Shown: positions 29,376-37,545 of the stretch, in pieces
Layout: each line of letters starts with the position of its first letter
Position numbering within the stretch: the first letter of the stretch is position 1
NCBI RefSeq assembly: GCF_903915725.1
Contig: NZ_CAIWTY010000035.1
Span: forward strand, 1 to 64,000
Source: an uncultured Rhodopila sp.
GTDB lineage: Bacteria > Pseudomonadota > Alphaproteobacteria > Acetobacterales > Acetobacteraceae
Length of the DNA: 64,000 bases
Direction of reading: 5' to 3'
Notes under the pieces: generated by a model
Seen by the model: the letters and a program-made list of their open reading frames with translations, nothing else
The model's database searches: none
Told to the model about the DNA's origin: nothing
Position numbers and translations under genes: made by a program

Positions 29376-30341
29376 TCAATACGCAACGTAAACGTCGGTC
29401 AGCAGGTCCGCCTCGGTCGGCGGCGGCGCGCTTTTGGCGGTGCGCACCGAGGTGTCGATCTGGTCCGCCACGGCACGGTCGATCGCATCGAGTTCGCTTG
29501 CCTCCAGCAACGCCGCCTCGGTGACCTTGGTGCGGAAGCGTTTCAGACAGTCGACGTCGGCGCGGAGGCGATCGACCTCGCCGGGGCCGCGATAGGTCAT
29601 GCCGTCGCCTTCGAAATGGCCGTAGTAGCGCGACAACTGCACGTGGATCAGGCTGGGGCCTTCGCCCGCCCGGGCCCGCTCGATCGCGGCCCCCGCGGCC
29701 TCATGCACGGCGAAGAAGTCGAAGCCGTCGACCACTTGCGACGGCATGCCGAAGCCCTTGGCGCGATCCGACTGGCTGCCCGCGACCGCATAGCTCGCCG
29801 CGGTGGATTCAGCGTAGCCATTGTCCTCGACGACGAAGACCGCCGGCAATTTCCAAATGCTTGCGAGATTGTAACTTTCGAGCGTCGTGCCCTGGTTCGA
29901 TGCGCCGTCGCCAAGGAAGGCGATGGCGACACCGCCGGTCTTCAGCACCTTCGCGGTCAGCGCCGCGCCGCAGATCAGCGGCGGCCCGCCGCCGACAATG
30001 CCGTTGGCGCCGAGCATGCCCTTTGAAATGTCGGCGATATGCATCGAGCCACCCTTGCCGCCGCACAGGCCGTCCTTGCGCCCGTAGATCTCGTTCATCA
30101 TGCCGCTGACGTCGCAGCCTTTGGCGATGCAGTGGCCGTGGCCACGATGCGTGCTGGCGATATGATCCTTGTCGCCGAGATGCATGCAGACACCGGCGGC
30201 GGACGCTTCCTCACCGGCGTAGAGATGCACAAATCCCGGGATTTCGCCGGTCGCGAACTCCACATGGAGGCGCTCCTCGAAGTCGCGGATGAGCCGCATC
30301 GTTCGATACGCGCGCAGCAGGTCTTCACGGTTCAATTGCAT
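29376..30341 (-). CDS. acoA: Acetoin dehydrogenase E1 alpha subunit
   Basis: A 321-aa E1 alpha subunit with the thiamine-diphosphate motif GDGASNQGTTLESYNLAS and the following NGYAEST, plus HRGHGHCIAKG and GKGGSMH early in the chain. It leads the acoABC operon. The order A-B-C and the hydrolase-type E2 favour acetoin dehydrogenase over pyruvate or branched-chain complexes, though the substrate is not proven. A palindrome about 40-60 bp upstream is a candidate operator. Confidence 0.88.
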   Translation of the reverse strand: MQLNREDLLRAYRTMRLIRDFEERLHVEFATGEIPGFVHLYAGEEASAAGVCMHLGDKDHIASTHRGHGHCIAKGCDVSGMMNEIYGRKDGLCGGKGGSMHIADISKGMLGANGIVGGGPPLICGAALTAKVLKTGGVAIAFLGDGASNQGTTLESYNLASIWKLPAVFVVEDNGYAESTAASYAVAGSQSDRAKGFGMPSQVVDGFDFFAVHEAAGAAIERARAGEGPSLIHVQLSRYYGHFEGDGMTYRGPGEVDRLRADVDCLKRFRTKVTEAALLEASELDAIDRAVADQIDTSVRTAKSAPPPTEADLLTDVYVAY

Positions 30342-30380
30342 GATTCGCTCCCGTTCCCATCGTGCGATCCCGGATGTTTA

Positions 30381-30402
30381 CGCAACAAATTTGTGCGTTG
30401 CG
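30381..30402. promoter_or_regulatory. Nested palindrome upstream of acoA
   Basis: CGCAAC (30381-30386) and GTTGCG (30397-30402) are inverted, and ACAAATTTGT (30385-30394) is itself a perfect 10-bp palindrome. It lies in the divergent region between acoA and the allophanate hydrolase, 40 bp before acoA. This is the expected place for a dimeric regulator. No sigma-54 -24/-12 site, usual for AcoR control, was recognised. Confidence 0.45.
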
Positions 30403-30619
30403 GTTTCCGGGATTATCATTCTTGTCGGCTTGGACGCCGGAACACTAACCCTTGGGACGCCGGCCGGGGGAACTCATTCTCAGACCGATCGCGAGTTCGT
30501 GATCGTTTTTCCCGGCGAACACTTGCCAATCTGCGGCAGACATCGCCTGGCACGGCGTTTGCTGCATCCACGCCACCGGCAGGGTTTTGCCGATATCGGG
30601 GGCTGACCTCGCTGGCGGG

Positions 30620-32386
30620 ATGGACAAAAATGATGCAAACCGCGCACATGAATCGATGCGCTGTGAGGCAGGCCGCGTGACGCCGATCCAGATGGCGGAG
30701 GCGGCGCTGGGCGCCGATGCCGCACACAACGATCCGGCGATCTGGATCTTCCGCCATTCGCACGGCGCGATCCTCAACCGCGCAATGGCGTTGCAGGCCG
30801 AGGGTCCGCGCGATCGTCCCTTGTGGGGCGTGCCCTTCGCGGTGAAGGACAATATCGACGTCGCCGGTATCCCGACCACCGCCGGCTGCCCGGGGTTCGC
30901 CTATACACCGCAGATCGATGCACCCGCCGTGCGGCGGCTGCTCGATGCCGGGGCGCTGCTGATTGGTAAGACCAATCTCGACCAGTTCGCCACTGGCCTC
31001 GTAGGAACCCGCAGCCCGTATGGCGTACCGAGGAATGTGTTCGATCCGAAGCTTGTCCCCGGCGGATCGTCCTCCGGCTCGGCCTGTGCGGTCGCCGCCG
31101 GGATCGTGCCGTTTGCGCTGGGCACCGATACCGCCGGGTCCGGCCGGGTCCCGGCGGCGTTCGGCAACATCGTCGGATTGAAGCCGACACCCGGGAGCGT
31201 TTCCGCGCGGGGGATGGTGCCGGCCTGCCGCTCGATCGACACAATTTCGGTGTTTGCCCGCTCGGTGGATGAGGCGTTGCTGGTGCAACGGCTGATCGCT
31301 TCGTATGACCCGCAAGACCCGTATGCGCGGCTGCCGCCGTTTGCTCATCTGCGGCGCGGTGCGCTGCCGCCGGCGACGCGCGTGGCAGTGGCCGATGTCG
31401 GGGCGCTATGCGATCCCATGGTGGCCACCGCCCATAGCGAGGCTGCCGCATACTTCGGTGCGGCGATAACAGATATCGGACTGCTTCTGGAGGTCGCGCG
31501 GCTGTTGTACCAGGGACCCTGGGTGGCCGAGCGCACCGCCGTGCTGAGGCGGATCGTCAACGAACGCCCGGACATCCTGCATCCGGTGACGCGTGGCATT
31601 CTCGAAAGCGGCCTGACCCGCCTGACGGTCGATGCCTTCGACGCCTTCCACCTGCTGCGCCAGGCGCGCCGGCAGGCCGAACGGATATTCGCGCAGTACG
31701 ACGCGCTGCTGTTACCGGCGGCACCGTTCTGTCCCTCGCGGGCCGAGCTCGAGGCTGATCCGCTCGGGCCGAATATCCGTCTCGGCAGCTTCACCAATTT
31801 CGCGAATATGTGCGAGCTGGCGGCTTTCGCCGTGCCGATGGGATTTGCGCCGGACGGCACGCCGGTGGGTGGGGTGCTGCTAGGACCTTCCTGGTCCGAG
31901 GGACGTCTGGCCCCGCTGGCGGATGCAATGCACCGCCGCTTTGCCGATACCATCGGCGCAACCGGACGGACCCTGCCGCCGCCGCTGGCGCCCGATGACC
32001 TGGCGGCGGAGGAAACCGCGCTGTTCTGTATCGGCGCGCATATGGCCGGCTTGCCGCTGAACGGGCAACTTACCAGCTTCGGTGGCCGGTTCGTTCGCGA
32101 GGCGGCGACGCGACCCGAATACAAGCTGTTCGCGCTGGGCGCGCGTCCGGGGATGCTGCGGGCTGCCGATGGGGCGGTGATCGCGGGCGAGGTTTGGGCG
32201 CTGCCGACAAGCGCTGTCGGCACGCTGCTGGCGCAGGTGCCACCGCCGCTCGGGTTCGGCACGGTGGCGCTGGATGATGGCCCGTGCCTCGGTTTCCTGG
32301 CAGAGTCCGCCGGATTGGCGGGTGCGGCCGAGATCACCCATCTGGGCGGCTGGCGCGCCTGGCTACGGACGCAATCGGGGGGCTGA
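30620..32386 (+). CDS. atzF: Allophanate hydrolase
   Basis: A 588-aa amidase-signature enzyme with the allophanate-hydrolase C-terminal domain. The Ser-cisSer-Lys triad is visible: Lys in FAVKDNIDVAG and serines in GGSSSGSACAVAAG and GTDTAGSGRVPAAF. The C-terminal part (CIGAHMAGLPLNGQL, EYKLFALG, GEVWALP) matches AtzF/DUR1,2-type proteins that finish allophanate breakdown to ammonia and carbon dioxide. No urea carboxylase is adjacent. The start at ATG 30620 is the first ATG upstream of homology; no strong ribosome site is visible, and 30656 is possible. It is 2 nt from the next gene. Confidence 0.9.
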   Translation: MDKNDANRAHESMRCEAGRVTPIQMAEAALGADAAHNDPAIWIFRHSHGAILNRAMALQAEGPRDRPLWGVPFAVKDNIDVAGIPTTAGCPGFAYTPQIDAPAVRRLLDAGALLIGKTNLDQFATGLVGTRSPYGVPRNVFDPKLVPGGSSSGSACAVAAGIVPFALGTDTAGSGRVPAAFGNIVGLKPTPGSVSARGMVPACRSIDTISVFARSVDEALLVQRLIASYDPQDPYARLPPFAHLRRGALPPATRVAVADVGALCDPMVATAHSEAAAYFGAAITDIGLLLEVARLLYQGPWVAERTAVLRRIVNERPDILHPVTRGILESGLTRLTVDAFDAFHLLRQARRQAERIFAQYDALLLPAAPFCPSRAELEADPLGPNIRLGSFTNFANMCELAAFAVPMGFAPDGTPVGGVLLGPSWSEGRLAPLADAMHRRFADTIGATGRTLPPPLAPDDLAAEETALFCIGAHMAGLPLNGQLTSFGGRFVREAATRPEYKLFALGARPGMLRAADGAVIAGEVWALPTSAVGTLLAQVPPPLGFGTVALDDGPCLGFLAESAGLAGAAEITHLGGWRAWLRTQSGG

Positions 32387-32388
32387 GG

Positions 32389-32571
32389 ATGGAAGACCCG
32401 GCTTTGGATGCCTGGATCGACGCTGGAACAGCGGCCTTGGGGATCGTGGTGAAGCCGGAGTGGCGGCAAGCGATCCGCATGCATCTGGCGATCTCGCTCG
32501 GCCATGCGGAGACCGTGCTGACAGCGGAGTTGCCCGACCATCTCGACCCGGCTCCGGTGTTCCGCGCATGA
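32389..32571 (+). CDS. hpxX: AtzG/HpxX-type small amidase partner (DUF4089)
   Basis: A 60-aa acidic protein (WIDAGTAALGIVVKPEWRQA then LELPDHLDPAPVF-like ending) of the DUF4089 family. AtzG, its studied homologue, is a GatC-like partner needed for AtzE activity. It overlaps the AtzE-type amidase by ATGA, as expected for a two-subunit enzyme. GAGG precedes the ATG by a very short gap. Confidence 0.85.
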   Translation: MEDPALDAWIDAGTAALGIVVKPEWRQAIRMHLAISLGHAETVLTAELPDHLDPAPVFRA

Positions 32572-33932
32572 ACCCCTTCGCGACGGCGACCGAGATCGCA
32601 GCCGCCGTCAGGGAGGGGCGCACCACCTCGTCCGCGGTGATCGACGCCTGCCTCGCCCGGATCGAGCGGCTGAACCCGGTGCTGAATGCGTTCACCGCCG
32701 TCACCGCGGAGCGTGCCCGGGCCAGGGCGGCGGGGACCAAGACGGGGCCGCTGGCAGGGGTCCCGTTCGCGGTGAAAAACCTGATCGATATCGCCGGTTT
32801 GCCCACCCTGGCGGGGTCCAGGATCAACCGCGACCACCCCCCCGCCGCGGCCGATGCGCCTTTGGTCACTCGGTTGGAGGCGGCGGGCGCGATCCTTGTC
32901 GGCGCGCTGAACATGGGCGAATACGCCTATGACTTCACCGGTGAAAACGGGCACGAAGGCGCGTCCCGCAATCCGCACGACCTTGCGCGCATGTCCGGCG
33001 GATCATCCGGCGGATCGGGCAGCGCGGTGGGCGGCGGCCTGGTGCCGCTGGCGCTGGGATCGGACACCAACGGCTCGATCCGCGTGCCGTCCTCGTTCTG
33101 CGGCCTGTTCGGCTTAAAGCCGACATATGGGCGGCTGACGCGGGCGGGGAGTTTCCCGTTCGTGTCCAGCCTGGATCATCTGGGGCCGTTCGCCTCGTCC
33201 GTCACGGATCTGGCTGTGTCCTACGACGCCATGCAAGGCTACGACCCCGCCGACGCGGGCTGCGCCGATCGGCCGGTTGAGACGGTGTCGGGGGGGCTGG
33301 AGAGCGGGATTGGCGGACTGCGGATTGCTTCGGCGGGCGGCTATTTTCGGGCTGGTGCGTCTCCCGAGGCTTTGGCGGCGGTTGACGCTATTGCGTCGGC
33401 TCTGGGCGTCACCAACACGGTTACCATACCGCAAGCGCAGCGTGCCCGCAGCGCCGCGTATATCATCACAACCACCGAAGGCGCCGCGCTGCACCTCGAT
33501 CGCCTCCGCACCCGACCTGACGATTTCGACCCTGACGTGCGCGATCGTCTGATCGCCGGCGCGCTGGTGCCTGCCGCCGCGGCCGTCCAGGCGCAGAAAT
33601 TCCGCCGCTGGTTTCGCGATCAGATGCTGCACCTGTTCGACAGCGTCGATGCGATCCTCGCCCCGGCCACCCCCTGCGTGGCGCCGCTCATCGGCCAAAA
33701 GACCTTCGTACTCGACGGCAAGGAGCTACCGCTGCGGCCGAATATCGGCATCTACACCCAACCGATTTCCTTCATCGGACTGCCGGTCGTCGCAGTCCCC
33801 GTGCCGACGGCGTCGGGCCTGCCCATCGGCGTGCAGATCATCACCGCACCGTGGCGCGAAGACCTGGCCTTGCGCATCGCCCGATTGCTGGAAGTCCGCG
33901 GCGCGGCCCGCACGCTGCAACCGGAGCTTTAG
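32568..33932 (+). CDS. hpxY: AtzE/HpxY-family amidase
   Basis: A 454-aa amidase-signature hydrolase with Lys in PFAVKNLIDIAG, serines in MSGGSSGGSGSAVGGG and GSDTNGSIRVPSSFCG. Homologues are AtzE (1-carboxybiuret hydrolase in s-triazine breakdown, partnered by AtzG) and HpxY of the oxalurate branch of purine catabolism. Position between hpxX and hpxZ and the purine enzymes nearby favour a purine role here. The true substrate remains open. Confidence 0.88.
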   Translation: MNPFATATEIAAAVREGRTTSSAVIDACLARIERLNPVLNAFTAVTAERARARAAGTKTGPLAGVPFAVKNLIDIAGLPTLAGSRINRDHPPAAADAPLVTRLEAAGAILVGALNMGEYAYDFTGENGHEGASRNPHDLARMSGGSSGGSGSAVGGGLVPLALGSDTNGSIRVPSSFCGLFGLKPTYGRLTRAGSFPFVSSLDHLGPFASSVTDLAVSYDAMQGYDPADAGCADRPVETVSGGLESGIGGLRIASAGGYFRAGASPEALAAVDAIASALGVTNTVTIPQAQRARSAAYIITTTEGAALHLDRLRTRPDDFDPDVRDRLIAGALVPAAAAVQAQKFRRWFRDQMLHLFDSVDAILAPATPCVAPLIGQKTFVLDGKELPLRPNIGIYTQPISFIGLPVVAVPVPTASGLPIGVQIITAPWREDLALRIARLLEVRGAARTLQPEL

Positions 33933-33935
33933 CCG

Positions 33936-34313
33936 ATGGAGATCAACCTTCCGGACGTCAAAGCCGAGGTTGAAGCTGCGTTTGCGATCTACGAGGCCGC
34001 CCTTGTCGGCAATCACGTCGAGACCTTGCAGACCCTGTTCTGGGACAGCGACCTGACCATCCGCTACGGCACCGGCGAGAACCTCCACGGCATCGCGGAG
34101 ATCGCCGCCTTCCGCGCGGCGCGGTCACCGCTCGGCCTGGCGCGGACAACATCGCGGACAGTCATCACCACCTTCGGCCGCGATTTTGCGACTGCCTCCA
34201 CCCTGTTCCATCGATCGCCGAACAAAGTTGGGCGCCAAATGCAGAGCTGGGTGCGGATGCCGGACGGTTGGCGGGTGGTGGCGGCGCATGTCAGCGTGAT
34301 CGAGGCTGCGTGA
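33936..34313 (+). CDS. hpxZ: HpxZ/AtzH-like protein (DUF3225)
   Basis: A 125-aa protein of the DUF3225 group with an NTF2/cystatin-like fold (TLQTLFWDSDLTIRYGTGEN, WVRMPDGWRVVAAHVS). HpxZ is linked with oxalurate catabolism and AtzH is its homologue in the cyanuric acid operon. It starts 3 nt after hpxY and overlaps the next gene by GTGA. Confidence 0.87.
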   Translation: MEINLPDVKAEVEAAFAIYEAALVGNHVETLQTLFWDSDLTIRYGTGENLHGIAEIAAFRAARSPLGLARTTSRTVITTFGRDFATASTLFHRSPNKVGRQMQSWVRMPDGWRVVAAHVSVIEAA

Positions 34314-35650
34314 CGGCGGTTTGGATCAGGGACCCGCTTGGTATCCTTGCGACGGCGGCCGAACGCGGCATCGTCGTCGATGGCGGGCGCATCGTCGAGC
34401 TTGTGCCCAAGGGCGGCGAACCGGCCACGCCGGGCGTCGCGATGTTCGACGCCAGCCGCCACGTGGTGCTGCCCGGCCTGATCAATACGCATCACCACTT
34501 CTACCAGACCCTGACCCGCGCAACACCGGCCGCGCTGGACCGAACGCTGTTCCCCTGGTTGCAGGCGCTCTATCCGATCTGGGCGAAGCTGACGCCGGAC
34601 CTGCTCGATGCCGCGGTCACCGTGGCGATGGCGGAACTGCTGCTGTCCGGCTGCACGACCACAGCCGATCATCACTACGTTTTTCCGGCCGGGCTGGAAC
34701 ACGCGATCGATATCGAAGCAGCGGCGGCGCAACGGATCGGCATCCGCGTGGTACTGTCCCGAGGCTCGATGAACCTGTCGCAGCGCGATGGCGGCCTGCC
34801 GCCGGACAGCGTTGTGCAGGACGAAGACACCATCCTGGCAGACAGCGAACGGCTGATCGCCCGCTACCACGACAGCTCTCCCGCGGCGATGGTGCAGATC
34901 GGCCTGGCACCGTGTTCGCCGTTCAGCGTCACCGCCTCGCTGATGCGGGCCACCGCCGCTTTGGCGGAGCGAACCGGCGTCCGCCTGCACACCCATCTGG
35001 CGGAAACCGCGGATGAGGACGCGTTCTGCCGCGCCAGATTTGGCTACCGCCCGCTGGACTACCTGGAGCACTGCGGCTGGCTGACCAACCGCACCTGGCT
35101 GGCGCATGGCATCCATTTCGACGCCAAAGAAGTCGCCCGGTTGGCGCGCGCCGGCACCTGCGTGACGCATTGCCCGTGCAGCAACCAGATGCTCGCCTCC
35201 GGCACCTGCCCGGTGTGCGACATGGAGCAGGCCGGGGTGTCCGTCGGTCTTGGCGTGGACGGGTCCGCCTCCAACAATGCCTCCAACCTGATCCAGGAAG
35301 TCCGCGCCGCGTTCCTGCTGCAACGCGCGCGCTACGGTGCGGAGAAAGTCAGCCACCTTGATGCGCTGCGCTGGGCCACCGAGGGGTCCGCCGCCTGCAT
35401 CGGCCGCCCGGAACTCGGCCGCATCGCGGTGGGTATGCAGGCGGACCTGGCGCTGTTCGCGCTGGACGCGTTGCGGTTCTCCGGCGCGCTGGACCCGATC
35501 GCCGCGCTGATCGTCTGCGGTGCGGACCGGGCGGATCGAGTCATGGTGGCCGGGCGCTGGGTGGTCGAGGACGGAACGATCCCGGGTCTGGACATCGCCG
35601 CCCTGATTCGGCGACACAGTGCAGCGACGCACTTGCTGCACGCGGTATAG
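34310..35650 (+). CDS. 8-oxoguanine deaminase-like amidohydrolase
   Basis: A 446-aa metal-dependent deaminase of the TrzN/AtzB/8-oxoguanine deaminase group. Metal ligands are visible in LINTHHHFYQTL, HTHLAETADE, HGIHFD and the Asp of VDGSASNNASN. The CPCSNQMLASGTCPVCDM stretch is characteristic of this subgroup. 8-Oxoguanine deamination gives urate, the PuuD substrate. GTG at 34310 overlaps the hpxZ stop and begins MTAVWIRDP. A triazine or other aminopurine substrate is an alternative. Confidence 0.85.
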   Translation: MTAVWIRDPLGILATAAERGIVVDGGRIVELVPKGGEPATPGVAMFDASRHVVLPGLINTHHHFYQTLTRATPAALDRTLFPWLQALYPIWAKLTPDLLDAAVTVAMAELLLSGCTTTADHHYVFPAGLEHAIDIEAAAAQRIGIRVVLSRGSMNLSQRDGGLPPDSVVQDEDTILADSERLIARYHDSSPAAMVQIGLAPCSPFSVTASLMRATAALAERTGVRLHTHLAETADEDAFCRARFGYRPLDYLEHCGWLTNRTWLAHGIHFDAKEVARLARAGTCVTHCPCSNQMLASGTCPVCDMEQAGVSVGLGVDGSASNNASNLIQEVRAAFLLQRARYGAEKVSHLDALRWATEGSAACIGRPELGRIAVGMQADLALFALDALRFSGALDPIAALIVCGADRADRVMVAGRWVVEDGTIPGLDIAALIRRHSAATHLLHAV

Positions 35651-35662
35651 GGGACGCTCGCC

Positions 35663-37111
35663 ATGGCCGACTATGATCTGGTGATCGCCGGCGGCACGGT
35701 GGTGACGCCAGCCGACATGTTCGTCGCGGATGTCGGCATCATCGGCGACAAGATCGGCGCCGTCGGGTTCGGTCTGCGCGGCAGACGATCGATCGACGCG
35801 CACGGACTGCTGGTGATGCCGGGCGGGGTGGATTCGCACTGCCATATTGAACAGTTGCAGTCCGGCGGCGGCGCGGACGAGGAAAGCTGGGTCACCGGCA
35901 GCACCTCCGCCCTGGCGGGCGGCACGACCACGGTGATCACCTTCTCCACCCAGTTCAAGGGCCACGGCATCCTGGAGCCGCTGGCGGAATACCGGCGCCG
36001 GGCGGCGAAGGCGATGGTGGACTACAGCTTCCACCAGATCATCACCGATGCCAGCGACGAGGTGATCTTCAACGAAGTGCCGCAGGTCGTCGCCTCCGGC
36101 GTGCGCAGCCTGAAAGTGTTCCTGACCTACGATCCACTGCATCTGGACGATCGCCAGTTCCTGCGCGTGCTGGCGGCGGCGCGGCGGACGGGTGCGCTGG
36201 TGACGGTGCATTGCGAGAACTATGAGGCGATCAAATGGCGCACCGCCGCGCTGCTGGCGGACGGCCGGACGGAGCCGAAATACCACGCCTGGTCGCGCCC
36301 CAGCGTGCTGGAGCGGGAGGCCGCCCACCGCGCCATTGCGCTGGCCGAAATGGTCGATCAGCCGATACAGATCTTTCACGTGTCCTGCCCCGAGGTGGCT
36401 GAGGAGATCGCCCGGGCGAAGGCGCGCGGCCTGAAGGTGTGGGGCGAGACCTGCCCCCAGTATTTCGTTCTTTCCGCACAAGATATGGACCGCCCGGGGT
36501 TCGAGGGTGCGAAATTCATGTGCAGCCCGGCACCGCGCGATGCGGCGGCCAGCGAGGGGCTGTGGAAGCTGGTGCGCGACAACGTGCTGGATATCGTTTC
36601 CTCCGATCACAGCGGCTGGAGTTACGAAACCCCTGTCGGCAAGCGGCTGCATGGTGTCGATGCGCCGTTCAGCGATATTCCGAATGGCGTGCCGGGGTTG
36701 GGATCGCGGCTGCCGATTGTGTTCAGCGAGGGGGTTTCGAAGGGGCGGATCGAACCGTGCGCGTTCGTGCGTTTGATCGCAACGAATCCGGCGAAGCTGT
36801 TCGGGCTGTATCCGCGCAAAGGCACGATCGCGCCGGGCACGGATGCGGACCTGGTGCTGTGGGACGCGAACAAGCGCGTCACGATCACAAACCGGCTGTT
36901 GCAGCACGTCATCGACTACACGCCCTATGAAGGTCTGGACGTCACCGGCTGGCCGGTTTCCACCATCCGCCGCGGCGCGGTGGTGATGCAGGACGGCCAG
37001 GTTCAGGCCGAGCCTGGCACTGGGGAATTTCTGGCGCGGGGACCGTATGACCTGATCAGGCCGACGGGAAACCTGCCGTTCGGTTTCGATGCAAGCGCGT
37101 TCCAGGTTTGA
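35663..37111 (+). CDS. Hydantoinase/dihydropyrimidinase
   Basis: A 482-aa cyclic-amidohydrolase. It has the metal motif GGVDSHCHIE, the carboxylated Lys in SLKVFLTYDP, His in TVHCENYEAIKW and IFHVSCPEV, and Asp in SSDHSGWS. This set is typical of D-hydantoinase and dihydropyrimidinase. In the setting of HpxXYZ it may open a purine-derived ring such as allantoin or a related hydantoin, but the length and motifs are closer to dihydropyrimidinase than allantoinase. A GGGGA ribosome site precedes it. Confidence 0.87.
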   Translation: MADYDLVIAGGTVVTPADMFVADVGIIGDKIGAVGFGLRGRRSIDAHGLLVMPGGVDSHCHIEQLQSGGGADEESWVTGSTSALAGGTTTVITFSTQFKGHGILEPLAEYRRRAAKAMVDYSFHQIITDASDEVIFNEVPQVVASGVRSLKVFLTYDPLHLDDRQFLRVLAAARRTGALVTVHCENYEAIKWRTAALLADGRTEPKYHAWSRPSVLEREAAHRAIALAEMVDQPIQIFHVSCPEVAEEIARAKARGLKVWGETCPQYFVLSAQDMDRPGFEGAKFMCSPAPRDAAASEGLWKLVRDNVLDIVSSDHSGWSYETPVGKRLHGVDAPFSDIPNGVPGLGSRLPIVFSEGVSKGRIEPCAFVRLIATNPAKLFGLYPRKGTIAPGTDADLVLWDANKRVTITNRLLQHVIDYTPYEGLDVTGWPVSTIRRGAVVMQDGQVQAEPGTGEFLARGPYDLIRPTGNLPFGFDASAFQV

Positions 37112-37125
37112 GGAAGGGGATATTT

Positions 37126-37539
37126 ATGAGCCTGATCGCCGTCGTTGCCGGACCGTACACGTTCAAAGCTCGCTTCGAGGCGGAGGACGCACCGAAGACG
37201 GTGGCGAAATTCCGCTCGCTGCTGCCGTATCGGGAACGGATCATCCATGTCCGCTGGAGCGGCGAGGGCTGCTGGATCCCGCTCGGCGATCTCGATCTGG
37301 GACTGCCATTCGAGAACCACACGAGCTATCCGGCGCCCGGGCAGTTCCTGCTGTATCCGGGCGGGATTTCCGAAACCGAAATCCTGCTGGCCTATGGCGG
37401 CGTCCAGTTCGCCAGCAAGATGGGCCAGTTGGCCGGCAACCATTTCCTGACCGTCGTGGAAGGCAATGAAAACCTGGCCGCGCTGGGCAAGCTGGTGCTC
37501 TGGCAGGGTGCGCAGGCCATCGAGTTCAAGGCCCCCTAA
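37126..37539 (+). CDS. DUF3830 protein (cyclophilin-like fold)
   Basis: A 137-aa protein of the DUF3830 family (FRSLLPYRERIIHVRWSGE, WIPLGDLDLGLPFENHTSYP, LAYGGVQFASKMGQLAGNHF). The family is predicted to have a cyclophilin-like fold and often occurs beside hydantoinases and amidases, with unknown function. The ATG at 37126 follows GGAAGGGGA. It ends the nitrogen-compound cluster, 6 bp from the convergent ATPase gene. Confidence 0.85.
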   Translation: MSLIAVVAGPYTFKARFEAEDAPKTVAKFRSLLPYRERIIHVRWSGEGCWIPLGDLDLGLPFENHTSYPAPGQFLLYPGGISETEILLAYGGVQFASKMGQLAGNHFLTVVEGNENLAALGKLVLWQGAQAIEFKAP

Positions 37540-37545
37540 TGCGGA

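Noticed and set aside
30342-30619. Sigma-54 promoter for acoA
   Set aside because: No TGGCAC-N5-TTGC-like -24/-12 pair was recognised on the minus strand.
34064-36907. 947-codon minus-strand frame across the amidohydrolase and hydantoinase
   Set aside because: It spans several well-supported plus-strand genes and shows no recognisable motif; shadow frame.
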